The notes beneath the pieces were generated by a model, which was not told where the DNA came from, ran no database searches, and saw nothing but the letters and a program-made list of their open reading frames with translations. A DNA stretch of 64,000 nucleotides from Bacteroidota bacterium (GTDB taxonomy: Bacteria; Bacteroidota; Bacteroidia; Bacteroidales; CAIWKO01). Of the stretch, positions 9,149 through 17,535 are shown piece by piece. The translations under genes were made by a program, and so were the position numbers. The stretch's first letter is position 1; the number at the start of each line of letters is the position of its first letter. The stretch lies in assembly GCA_037133915.1 (NCBI GenBank), contig JBAXND010000002.1:124001-188000 (forward strand), given 5' to 3'.

Positions 9149-9559
9149 ATGAAACGCGGCACATTCATTCGGACTTTCCTGTTTTTTCTTGCGGGTTTTA
9201 TAATAATGAACATAGCGGAAGTAAAAGCTCAGGACATTGTAAACGGGGTTACCATTCTCGCCGATAAGAATTTTGACAAAACGATTAAAAAGGATATTGT
9301 ATTGGTTGATTTCTGGGCTACCTGGTGCGGTCCGTGCCGATTACAATCGCCTATAATAGATCAGATAGCGGAAGAAATAGGCCAAAAGGCGCTTATTTGT
9401 AAAATGGATGTTGATGAAAACGGAAAAACGGCGAACCGCTTCAATGTGCAGTATATTCCTACCATATTAATTTTTCGAGATGGTGTTCTTATCAAACGAT
9501 TTACCGGTGCTCAGGAAAAGCAAACCCTGCTTGATGCAATCGATGAAGTTGCAAAGTAG
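9149..9559 (+). CDS. Exported thioredoxin-fold protein
   Basis: It has 136 residues. An N-terminal signal peptide (basic start, hydrophobic 8-22, cleavage near VKAQ at 27-28) precedes a complete thioredoxin domain. The active site is WATWCGPCR with Cys60 and Cys63, and the cis-proline loop is in YIPTILIF. Cytosolic thioredoxins have the same CGPC site but no signal, so this one is predicted to act as a periplasmic dithiol reductant/oxidoreductase or to be membrane-tethered. A periplasmic CGPC protein would need electrons from a DsbD/CcdA-type protein, which is not in the window. The exported MsrB at 30016 could be a client; that is inference. Confidence 0.9.
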   Translation: MKRGTFIRTFLFFLAGFIIMNIAEVKAQDIVNGVTILADKNFDKTIKKDIVLVDFWATWCGPCRLQSPIIDQIAEEIGQKALICKMDVDENGKTANRFNVQYIPTILIFRDGVLIKRFTGAQEKQTLLDAIDEVAK

Positions 9560-9614
9560 AGCCTTGCTGCAAATAAGCATTAAACTATTTTTTAAATTAT
9601 GCCATTGATTTGAC

Positions 9615-9622
9615 TATTTTTG
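9615..9622 (+). promoter_or_regulatory. -7 element of the UbiA-type prenyltransferase gene
   Basis: TATTTTTG (TAnnTTTG), ending 22 bases before the ATG at 9645. No clear -33 TTTG is seen. Confidence 0.5.
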
Positions 9623-9644
9623 TAGCGGTCTATTAATGTGCTGA

Positions 9645-10541
9645 ATGAGTAGTTTTTTCAATAAAACATCGAAGTATTTTTCATTTATAAAAATCAGTCA
9701 CACGCTGTTTTCAGTTCCGTTTGCCCTTATCGGGTTTTTTCTGGGAACAAGCGAGGCGAATAACCGTCCGGATATTCTTCTGTTACTGTTGGTATTGCTT
9801 TGCGTGCTATTTGCACGCAATGCCGCCATGGGGTTCAATCGGTATGCCGACCGCGTTTTTGATAAAAAAAACCCCCGTACAAGTAACCGAGAAATTCCCC
9901 AAAATCACATCAAACCATGGTCGGCCTTGGTTTTTATAATTGTAAATGCGGTACTGTTCATTGGCACAAGCTGGTTTATAAACGTGCTATGCTTCGCACT
10001 TTCGCCTATTGCGCTCATTGTAATTCTTGGATACAGTTATACCAAGCGCTTCACGTCTTTAGCTCACTACATTCTCGGGCTGGGATTATCATTAGCCCCC
10101 ATAGGAGCGTATCTGGCCGTGACTGGTAGGTTTGCGCTGGTGCCTGTTTTATACTCTGTAGTTGTCTTCTTCTGGGTCAGCGGCTTTGATGTAATTTACT
10201 CGCTGCAGGACGAGGAATTTGACCGGGCGGAGAACTTAAAGTCAATCCCATCTTTTTTTGGAAGGAAAAAGGCGCTTACCATTTCGTCCGTTACGCATGT
10301 GATATGTGGATTGTGTGTGTGCGTAGCAGGGGTTTATTCTGATACAGGTGTATTTTTCTGGATTGGCGCACTGTTGTTCATTGGGCTTTTGGTATATCAG
10401 CACCGCATTGTAAAACCTTTGGATATCAGCAGGGTAAATATCGCATTCGCAACAACCAATGGATTCGCCGGCATTATTTTCGCAGCATTCGTAATAACTG
10501 ATATATGTTTTAAAGTCCCAATTTGGAATTTTTTGTTTTGA
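9645..10541 (+). CDS. UbiA-family aromatic prenyltransferase (quinone biosynthesis type)
   Basis: This integral membrane enzyme (298 residues, about eight helices) attaches a polyprenyl chain to an aromatic acceptor. The two prenyl-diphosphate/Mg sites are visible: NRYADRVFD at 65-73 (N-x3-D-x3-D form) and DEEFDRAENLKSIP about 120 residues later. In Bacteroidetes such UbiA-like proteins are usually the menaquinone prenyltransferase, either MenA or the futalosine-pathway MqnP. The length and the FNRYADRxFDxxNPRT segment look closer to the MqnP/UbiA-like group than to MenA, but no other mqn or men gene is in the window, so I leave the symbol blank. It is preceded by its own promoter and followed by the TPR gene's promoter. 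Confidence 0.88.
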   Translation: MSSFFNKTSKYFSFIKISHTLFSVPFALIGFFLGTSEANNRPDILLLLLVLLCVLFARNAAMGFNRYADRVFDKKNPRTSNREIPQNHIKPWSALVFIIVNAVLFIGTSWFINVLCFALSPIALIVILGYSYTKRFTSLAHYILGLGLSLAPIGAYLAVTGRFALVPVLYSVVVFFWVSGFDVIYSLQDEEFDRAENLKSIPSFFGRKKALTISSVTHVICGLCVCVAGVYSDTGVFFWIGALLFIGLLVYQHRIVKPLDISRVNIAFATTNGFAGIIFAAFVITDICFKVPIWNFLF

Positions 10542-10567
10542 AATGTTAATGGTGTTGTTTACATTTG
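10537..10567 (+). promoter_or_regulatory. Full Bacteroidetes promoter of the TPR / PorE-like genes
   Basis: TTTG (10537-10540), a 19-base spacer, then TACATTTG (10560-10567). This is the best complete -33/-7 match in the window. The predicted leader to the ATG at 10599 is about 25 bases. Confidence 0.75.
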
Positions 10568-10598
10568 CCTTCTAATATTAATATATTATAACAATCTC

Positions 10599-11654
10599 AT
10601 GAAAAGACTTGTACTTCTGATTGCTGTCTTCTTCCTGTGTGCCGGAACCTATGCGCAGAATCCTGTAGTTTCGGCTGATTCTTTATGGAGTGGTGATGAC
10701 CAACAGGCCGAGAAATTCTACAATGACGGAATCAAATCGTATGATGCGAAAAATCTTCAGGAAGCACTCAAACAATTTGATCAAGCCATTCAACTGAAGC
10801 CAACATTTGACAAAGCCATTTTTAATCGTGGGTCAGTAAAACTTGAATTAAAAGATTATGCAGGTGCTATCACCGATTTTAACCGTTCTATAGAGTTAGG
10901 TCCAAGTGCAAAAGCATATTTCAGCCGTGGCAAAGCAAAGGAAGCTACGGGCGATAAAGATGGCGCCTATGCCGATTATACGAAAGCTATTGAGCTGGAT
11001 GCAAGCCATGCTCAGGCCTACTATTACAGAGGCGATATCAGTTTTGAAAAAGGCGAATACGATAAAGCGATTCAGGATTTTACGCTGGCCATTCAGAGTA
11101 AGTCAGATTTCGCTTATGCCTACAATGACAGAGGAAGCGCGAGATTTAAACTTGAGAAATTCGATGATGCTGTGGCCGATTATAAAATGGCTACCACACT
11201 CAATCCATCCATGGCCTTTGCCTATAATAACATGGGCAGCGTAAAAAAGAAGCAAAAAGATTTTAAAGGTGCGGTTGATGATTATACGGCCGCCATAAAA
11301 ATCAAGGCAGATTATTATATTGCCTATAACAACCGCGGCACCGCTTATTTTGAACTGGATAATTTTGAAGCCGCTTTGGCCGATTACAATGAAGCAATCA
11401 AACAAAAACCTGATTATGCGTATGCTTACAATAACAGGGGTAATGTAAAATATAAGCTCAAAGATTACGAAGGCGCATTGGCCGATTATGCCAAAGCGGT
11501 TGAACTGAACCCATCATACGGATATGCTTACCTGAACAGGGGTATTGCGTACGAAATGATGCGTAAGAATACCAATTCCTGTGAAGACTGGAAAAAGGCG
11601 GCTGCACTTGGAATCAATACTGCCGACACTTACGTGAAAAATCAGTGTAAATAG
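10599..11654 (+). CDS. Secreted tetratricopeptide repeat protein
   Basis: It has 351 residues with a Sec signal peptide (MKRLVLLIAVFFLCAGTYAQ). Almost all the rest is about nine consecutive 34-residue TPR units of the xAYNNRGxxxxxxxDYxxAxxDYxxAIxxxP type, so it is a protein-protein interaction scaffold, predicted periplasmic or surface-exposed. It has no lipobox. The last unit is degenerate and contains two Cys (NSCEDWKKAA, KNQCK) that could form a disulphide. Its stop lies 27 bp from the ATG of the PorE-like gene at 11682, so the two are likely co-transcribed and may act together at the cell envelope. The partner is unknown. Confidence 0.88.
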   Translation: MKRLVLLIAVFFLCAGTYAQNPVVSADSLWSGDDQQAEKFYNDGIKSYDAKNLQEALKQFDQAIQLKPTFDKAIFNRGSVKLELKDYAGAITDFNRSIELGPSAKAYFSRGKAKEATGDKDGAYADYTKAIELDASHAQAYYYRGDISFEKGEYDKAIQDFTLAIQSKSDFAYAYNDRGSARFKLEKFDDAVADYKMATTLNPSMAFAYNNMGSVKKKQKDFKGAVDDYTAAIKIKADYYIAYNNRGTAYFELDNFEAALADYNEAIKQKPDYAYAYNNRGNVKYKLKDYEGALADYAKAVELNPSYGYAYLNRGIAYEMMRKNTNSCEDWKKAAALGINTADTYVKNQCK

Positions 11655-11681
11655 TTATTAATGCAATATAATAGAACACCC

Positions 11682-13733
11682 ATGAAAAAATATATTTCAC
11701 CGATTTGTTTGTTTATCGCGTTATTCGTCTTTGGAGGCGTTTCGGCGCAAAATGTGGAATTTATCAAAAGCAATTTTCCGGGAAAAGAAAAGGAATTCAA
11801 AGAAGCCAAGAATAATTATAAGCAAGGGAATAAATACTTTGATATGGGACGGGGAATGTATCGTACCGCCCTGGAGTTATTCCTGAAAGCAAATAGCTTT
11901 AACCCTTCTTGCGCCGATTTGAATTATAAAATAGGAAAGTGCTATGTAAATACTATCCAAAAAACGACCGCAATCCAATATCTCGAAAAAGCATATTTGC
12001 TCAATCCGTCTGTAGCTCCCGATATAAAATATCTGATGGGTCAGGCATACCACCTTAACCTTGAGTTTGATAAAGCAATTCAGTTTTTGCAGGAATATAA
12101 AGCCACGTTATCACCTGATATGCTTGCTCAGGTTGGTCCTGACATTGAAAAGCGGATTAACGCGTGTAATGTCGGTAAAGAGTTGGTGAAAAAGCCGGTC
12201 AGGGTTTTCATCGATAATCTGGGAAGTAACATCAACACAATTTATCCTGAATATTCGCCACTCATCACGGCCGATGAATCGCAGATATTTTTTACATCGC
12301 GCAGAGATAATACTACCGGTGGCAAATTAGACGAAAATGATTTGCAATATTACGAAGATATTTATTTCAGCGATAAAACGGGCAGCGGCTGGACCAAAGC
12401 TACCAATCCCAAAAAACCATTAAACAGCGATAAACATGATGCTACTGTGGGTCTTTCGCCCGATGGGCAAACGTTGCTTATTTATAAAGGAACCAACGGC
12501 GGTGACATTTTTGAATGTAAGCTGAAAGGTGATCAATGGTCATCGCCTTCAAAATTAAAACTCAACACAAAATATCACGAATCATCCGCCACATTTTCAT
12601 TTGACGGAAGAACCATGTATTTTGTAAGCGACAGACCGGGTGGATACGGTGGCGGCGATATTTACATCACGAAAAAAGACGATAAAGGTCGCTGGTCAAC
12701 TCCTGTTAATGCCGGGCCGGTAATTAATACACCCGAGAATGAAGAAGGTGTTTTCATGCAGTCAGACGGCAAAACACTCTATTTTAGCTCGCAAGGACAT
12801 AAAGGCATGGGTGGTTTTGATATTTTTAAATCATCATTTGAAAATGGGCAATGGACAGAACCGGTGAACATTGGTTATCCTATTAATACTCCCGACGACG
12901 ACGTTTTCTTTTCAATAGCGGCAAGTGGCATTCATGGCTATTATTCTTCTGTAAAACCTGAAGGCTATGGCGCACAGGATATTTATGAGATTACATTTCT
13001 GGGAGCCGAAAAGCCGGTCATCAATAATACAGAAGATAATTTGCTTGCCAGCCAAACGCAGCCTGTAAGTGAAACTGTAATTGAGCCTGTTGTTGCCATT
13101 CTTGATAATCAGGTGACGCTGTTAAAAGGGATTATCAGCGATGAAATCAATCTGGCTCCGGTAGGTGCCGTGATAGAAATTACAGACAACGATAAAAATG
13201 AGATAATTTCAAGTTTTGAATCAAACAGCAAAACGGGTAAATATCTGGTTTCTCTGCCATCCGGAAAAAATTACGGAATCGCCGTCAAGGCTGAAGGTTA
13301 CCTGTTTCATTCCGAAAATTTGAATATTCCGCCATCAACGACTTATAGGGAAATCAATAAAGATATTAAACTGAAGAAAGTTGAAGTGGGCAGCACTATA
13401 GTTCTGAATAATATATTCTTTGACTTTAATAAAGCAACAATACGTCCCGAATCCACTTCAGAACTTGACAGGCTTGTGAAATTGCTGACAGACCTGCCGA
13501 CTCTGAAAATAGAAATTTCAGGACATACAGATAATATCGGCGCATCGGCATACAACAAAAAACTGTCAGAACAACGTGCAAAATCAGTTGTTGATTATCT
13601 TGTTGGCAAAAGCATTGCCGCTGACAGACTGACTTTTGTCGGTTATGGTTTTGATAAACCAATCGCAACCAATGATACAGAAGAAGGTCGGCAGATGAAC
13701 AGAAGAACAGAGTTTAAAATTCTAAGCAAGTAA
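11682..13733 (+). CDS. TPR-PD40-CRD-OmpA envelope protein (PorE-like architecture), copy 1
   Basis: It has 683 residues. Domain order: signal peptide ending VSAQ; TPR-like helices (about 25-160); PD40/WD40-like beta-propeller (about 175-440, with repeats such as FSFDGRTMYFVSDRPGGYGGGDIY and SDGKTLYFSSQGHKGMGGFDIF); a carboxypeptidase-regulatory-like domain (about 455-560); and a C-terminal OmpA peptidoglycan-binding domain (FFDFNKATIRPES, SGHTDN, LSEQRAKSVVDYL). This order matches PorE, the T9SS-associated lipoprotein of Porphyromonas, but here the signal has no lipobox Cys, and many Bacteroidetes carry several such paralogs. It probably links an outer-membrane assembly to peptidoglycan. The start is the ATG at 11682 because the earlier ATG at 11661 would precede the signal peptide with seven polar residues. 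It follows the TPR gene and precedes a close paralog. Confidence 0.88.
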   Translation: MKKYISPICLFIALFVFGGVSAQNVEFIKSNFPGKEKEFKEAKNNYKQGNKYFDMGRGMYRTALELFLKANSFNPSCADLNYKIGKCYVNTIQKTTAIQYLEKAYLLNPSVAPDIKYLMGQAYHLNLEFDKAIQFLQEYKATLSPDMLAQVGPDIEKRINACNVGKELVKKPVRVFIDNLGSNINTIYPEYSPLITADESQIFFTSRRDNTTGGKLDENDLQYYEDIYFSDKTGSGWTKATNPKKPLNSDKHDATVGLSPDGQTLLIYKGTNGGDIFECKLKGDQWSSPSKLKLNTKYHESSATFSFDGRTMYFVSDRPGGYGGGDIYITKKDDKGRWSTPVNAGPVINTPENEEGVFMQSDGKTLYFSSQGHKGMGGFDIFKSSFENGQWTEPVNIGYPINTPDDDVFFSIAASGIHGYYSSVKPEGYGAQDIYEITFLGAEKPVINNTEDNLLASQTQPVSETVIEPVVAILDNQVTLLKGIISDEINLAPVGAVIEITDNDKNEIISSFESNSKTGKYLVSLPSGKNYGIAVKAEGYLFHSENLNIPPSTTYREINKDIKLKKVEVGSTIVLNNIFFDFNKATIRPESTSELDRLVKLLTDLPTLKIEISGHTDNIGASAYNKKLSEQRAKSVVDYLVGKSIAADRLTFVGYGFDKPIATNDTEEGRQMNRRTEFKILSK

Positions 13734-13913
13734 TATTCAACAAGATATATAAATTTTGCGTTGGAGTTAATGAAGATATAATGCAGCAATTTTAATTATT
13801 GAAGGCATTTTTAGTACTTTTATCGAAAATTAACAGATTAGTAAGGATTCAGATTTAAAGTATCTATAATTAGAGTAATATCAATTTAAATAACCAAATA
13901 AATCATAGCGTCT

Positions 13914-16166
13914 ATGAAAAAGCCCAATATTTTTGCAATGATCATTGCTTTTTCTGTTGTATTCTTTTTCTGCAGCAGCATTTTGTCTGCACAGGATTTT
14001 GGATTTACAAAGGGTAATTTCCCTGGACAGAAAAAGGAATTGAGAAGGGCTCTCCGTAACATTAAAAAGGGCGATCGCCGTTACAGTTATGATCTGAAAG
14101 GAAAATACGCAGAAGCACTCGATTATTATCTGCTGGCAAATAACTTCAACCCGAATTGCGCGATGCTTAATTACCGCATTGGCGTTTGTTACCTCGAATC
14201 ATTCTATAAAAACACGGCTCTACTGTACCTTGAAAATGCCAACAGGTTAAACTCACATGTAACCGATGATTTGCCATATTATCTTGGTTTAGCGTATCAG
14301 TACAACTATCAGTTTGATAAAGCGATTGCCTGCTATCAGAAGTACTACGGCTCTGTTGACCCCAGGAAGCTTGCAAATGAATCAGGTGATTTGGATACAA
14401 GACTTGCAGAGATAACCAAACGAATTGAGGAATGTAAAAGTGGGAAAATAATTTATTCAAAACCGAACAGGCTCGAAATAATGAACCTCGGACAGAACGT
14501 AAATAGCTTATATGATGATTATTGCCCTGTGGTTAATAAAGCTGAAACAGTAATGGCTTTTACTTCGCGCAGAAAAGGAACCAGCTCAAGACTCAACCAT
14601 TATGACTTTTTGTATTACGAAGATATATGGTTCACTTATTTCAGAAATGGTGAATGGACTATTCCGGAAAATCCCGGTCCCCCGATTAACGGAAAGACGA
14701 ACGATGCAACTTCTGATATGTCGGAAGGTGGCGATACTATTACCATCTATAAAAACTACAAAGGTGAAGACCTGCTTGTTGAATTAGTTAAACAAGACGG
14801 CGGATGGTCCAAACCAAGAAAACTGACCTCCAGCGTTAATTATACAGGCTCACATCAGCCATCCTCATCTTATACATCTGACCGTCAGACTATCTATTTT
14901 ATCAGCGATAAAGAAGGCGGTGTGGGTGGTTCCGATATTTATTACAGCAAAGTTGACGAGTCCGGTAAATGGGGCGAAGCTGTCAATATCGGTCCGGTAA
15001 TCAATACACCCTATGATGAAGAAGGTGTTTGTTTGCTGAATGATACTACAATGTACTTCAGCTCAAAAGGACACAATACTGTGGGTGGGTATGATATTTT
15101 TCTTTCAAGATTGATTGATGGAAAATGGACGGCCCCGGTTAATCTTGGTTACCCGATGAATTCAACAGGAGATGATATTTTCCTGTGGATGGGCAAAGAC
15201 GGGAAAACCGGATATTTCAATTCTGACCGTCAGGGCGGTTTTGGCGGACATGATATTTACAAAGTTCAGTTTACAATGTCGACCGAAGAAATTATTTCAA
15301 ACATAAACCCTGTATCAATCCACGGAACAGTTGTTGATGAAGATTCGGGTGAGCCTGTTATGGCAAATGTTCTGATGTATTCACGCGAAAAGGACTCACT
15401 TATTGCATCGAGAGTTACTAATAAATCAGGGAAATATGATGTACACTTGTCGTCAGGCAAGGCTTACAGAATGTCGATGCTGGTAAAAGGTTGCGATGAT
15501 GCCGGTGCAAAGAAAAAATTATTTTTCGGCACGTCATATTCCAAAGAATTTAATCCTATAAAATTGTCTGATTCTGCCGGTATGGCAACCGTTATTTATG
15601 GAACTGTAATTAACGAAAAGAATGGTAAACCAATGCAGCCGAATATAGAAATTATCGAAAAGGGAACGGGCAAAAAAGTTGCTGTTGTGGTTCCCGATAC
15701 ACTGGGTAATTTCAATGTAACGGTTACATCGACTCTTGAATATAATATGTATGTTCAGGTTTCCGGTTGCGAGCATACGCAAGTACAGGTGGTAACAGAA
15801 AACTACACTCAAAGCAATATCGATGGTCAGATTATTAAACTGGAGAATATTTATTTTGATTTTGACCGTTCTGAAATCAGACCCGATGCTGCCGAGATAC
15901 TGAACCGTCATGCTGTTTTATTCCAGAGCCATAAGGATTGGAAGATACTGGTTGAAGGTCATACGGATAACATGGGAACGATGAAATACAATGAGTTCCT
16001 CTCACAGAAAAGGGCTGAAAATGCCATTGAATACTTATTAGCAAAGGGCGTTAAACGTAACCGTTTCAAATCGGGCGGCTATGGTTTCAACAAGCCCATT
16101 TCAACCAATGAAACAGATGCCGGACGCCAGCTTAACCGCCGCGTTGAGTTCAGCATCATGAAATAA
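13914..16166 (+). CDS. TPR-PD40-CRD-OmpA envelope protein (PorE-like architecture), copy 2
   Basis: This is a paralog of the preceding gene, 750 residues long. The signal peptide ends near LSAQ, and both copies continue FxKxNFPGxxKE. TPR-like helices occupy about 30-165 and the PD40 propeller about 185-460 (QTIYFISDKEGGVGGSDIYY, TTMYFSSKGHNTVGGYDIF). Then come two, not one, carboxypeptidase-regulatory-like domains (about 465-545 and 560-640: IHGTVVDEDSGEPV and IYGTVINEKNGKPM), and an OmpA domain (YFDFDRSEIRPDA, EGHTDN, LSQKRAENAIEYL). The extra domain explains most of the length difference. It is separated from copy 1 by 180 bp with no exact TAnnTTTG (near match TACTTTTA around 13817), so it could be co-transcribed or independent. 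It is convergent with the U32 peptidase gene. The shared layout implies tandem duplication followed by divergence. Confidence 0.88.
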   Translation: MKKPNIFAMIIAFSVVFFFCSSILSAQDFGFTKGNFPGQKKELRRALRNIKKGDRRYSYDLKGKYAEALDYYLLANNFNPNCAMLNYRIGVCYLESFYKNTALLYLENANRLNSHVTDDLPYYLGLAYQYNYQFDKAIACYQKYYGSVDPRKLANESGDLDTRLAEITKRIEECKSGKIIYSKPNRLEIMNLGQNVNSLYDDYCPVVNKAETVMAFTSRRKGTSSRLNHYDFLYYEDIWFTYFRNGEWTIPENPGPPINGKTNDATSDMSEGGDTITIYKNYKGEDLLVELVKQDGGWSKPRKLTSSVNYTGSHQPSSSYTSDRQTIYFISDKEGGVGGSDIYYSKVDESGKWGEAVNIGPVINTPYDEEGVCLLNDTTMYFSSKGHNTVGGYDIFLSRLIDGKWTAPVNLGYPMNSTGDDIFLWMGKDGKTGYFNSDRQGGFGGHDIYKVQFTMSTEEIISNINPVSIHGTVVDEDSGEPVMANVLMYSREKDSLIASRVTNKSGKYDVHLSSGKAYRMSMLVKGCDDAGAKKKLFFGTSYSKEFNPIKLSDSAGMATVIYGTVINEKNGKPMQPNIEIIEKGTGKKVAVVVPDTLGNFNVTVTSTLEYNMYVQVSGCEHTQVQVVTENYTQSNIDGQIIKLENIYFDFDRSEIRPDAAEILNRHAVLFQSHKDWKILVEGHTDNMGTMKYNEFLSQKRAENAIEYLLAKGVKRNRFKSGGYGFNKPISTNETDAGRQLNRRVEFSIMK

Positions 16167-16192
16167 CAACAAACTAGAAATAGAATAGAATT

Positions 16193-17443
16193 TTACGACT
16201 GACTCCTGCTTACAGGGGTCAGTTTGTATATTTTGTCGGAGCGTCTGACTATGGCAGACACAGGAATAGAGCAGATATCGCCTTTATTTGCAGTGTTTGT
16301 GAGGCCATCGTCGAGGCGGATCTCTCTGACAGTTTCTTCAAGTACTCCTGTTGTAGGACCAATTATCAGCAGTTCGTCTCCCGCACATAATTGTGCTGTT
16401 TCCAATTTTATTTCTGCTACGCCTAATTTAGAGAAGTAGTTGGTTATTTTCCCGATATAGGTTTTTTGCTGTGTTGCTTGCGAACCGTAGCGTTCAGACC
16501 ATTCTCCGGTGTGTTTTCCAAGATAATATCCGTCCCAGAAGCCGCGGTTGTAAACTGAATCAAGCCGCTGAATCCACCCTTTGACGGCCTCTTCGTTGTA
16601 CGTTCCTGCCGCCAGAGATTCAACCGCTTCGCGGTAGCACATGGTCGCGGCTTTTACGTATTCAGGTGAACGGCCACGTCCTTCAATTTTCAATACGGTT
16701 GCTCCTGCATTGACGATAGCATCGATAAAACCTATCGTACACAAATCTTTTGGCGACATGATATATTTGTTATCCACCACCAACTCCAGACCGTCTTCAA
16801 GGTCGTGAACGGCATAACCACGTCGGCAAGGTTGAAAGCAAGCGCCTCTGTTGGCAGAGCTGTTGAAATTATCGAGGCTGATATAACACTTCCCGGAAAT
16901 GGCCATACATAAAGCGCCGTGAACGAATATTTCTATTTTAACAGGATTGCCCGAAGGACCGCAAATATTTTCTTGTTTAATAGTTTGGACGATTGCTGCT
17001 ACTTTATCAAGGCTCAGTTCGCGCGCGGTAACCATAACATCGGCATAACGAGCATAAAACCTCACGGCACCGGCATTAGTTATGTTGCATTGGGTTGAGA
17101 TATGCACCTCCATACCTTTGTCGCGTGCATATTCCATTACTGAAATATCCGAAGCAATAATTGCACTGATACCATGTTCAACAGCGGCATCTACCAGAGC
17201 ATTCATCTCCTCTGTTTCGTTGTCAAATACAACCGTATTGAGTGTGAGATAGGCGCGTACATTATTTTCTTTGCAAAGTGCGGTGATGCGGGCAAGGTCA
17301 TCAAGTGTGAAATTGGCGGAGGAACGCGAACGCATGTTCATTTTTCCGACACCAAAATAAACAGAGCCTGCACCTGCCTGTATGGCAGCCATCAGCGATT
17401 CGTAAGAACCAACCGGCGACATTATTTCTATTGATTGTATCAT
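16193..17443 (-). CDS. Peptidase U32 family protein (tRNA/rRNA hydroxylation type)
   Basis: It has 416 residues from the ATG at 17443. N-terminal MSPVGSYESLMAAIQAGAGSVYFGVGKMNMR is the standard U32 opening. EIFVHGALCMAISGKCYIS and FQPCRRGYAV hold the conserved Cys residues, and ILKIEGRGRSPEYV follows. The region from about 330 onward matches the C-terminal extension of YegQ/YrrO-like members. Despite the family name, characterised members (TrhP, RlhA) take part in RNA hydroxylation with prephenate as co-substrate; others are described as collagenases. An RNA-modification role is therefore likelier than protease. The start is supported by the -7 element at 17454-17461. A longer frame to 17545 would overlap the divergent DUF5686 gene and is rejected. 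Confidence 0.88.
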   Translation of the reverse strand: MIQSIEIMSPVGSYESLMAAIQAGAGSVYFGVGKMNMRSRSSANFTLDDLARITALCKENNVRAYLTLNTVVFDNETEEMNALVDAAVEHGISAIIASDISVMEYARDKGMEVHISTQCNITNAGAVRFYARYADVMVTARELSLDKVAAIVQTIKQENICGPSGNPVKIEIFVHGALCMAISGKCYISLDNFNSSANRGACFQPCRRGYAVHDLEDGLELVVDNKYIMSPKDLCTIGFIDAIVNAGATVLKIEGRGRSPEYVKAATMCYREAVESLAAGTYNEEAVKGWIQRLDSVYNRGFWDGYYLGKHTGEWSERYGSQATQQKTYIGKITNYFSKLGVAEIKLETAQLCAGDELLIIGPTTGVLEETVREIRLDDGLTNTANKGDICSIPVSAIVRRSDKIYKLTPVSRSQS

Positions 17444-17453
17444 AGTGTGAATA

Positions 17454-17461
17454 CAAAAGTA
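17454..17461 (-). promoter_or_regulatory. -7 element of the U32 peptidase gene
   Basis: TACTTTTG on the minus strand, 10 bases before the ATG at 17443. The transcript would be leaderless or nearly so. Confidence 0.6.
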
Positions 17462-17535
17462 AGAAGATTGGGGCATACCAAACCTGTTTGCAATGAAATC
17501 ATGACTATTCGCAACAAATTCGTTAATTTGTAGTG

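Noticed and set aside
13734..13913. Independent promoter for the second PorE-like gene
   Set aside because: Only near matches to TAnnTTTG (such as TACTTTTA near 13817) are present, so I list no promoter there.
16198..16223. 11-bp inverted repeat at the end of the second PorE-like gene
   Set aside because: It lies inside the U32 peptidase coding region and has no proper T tract, so I do not call it a terminator, though a weak role for the convergent gene cannot be excluded.
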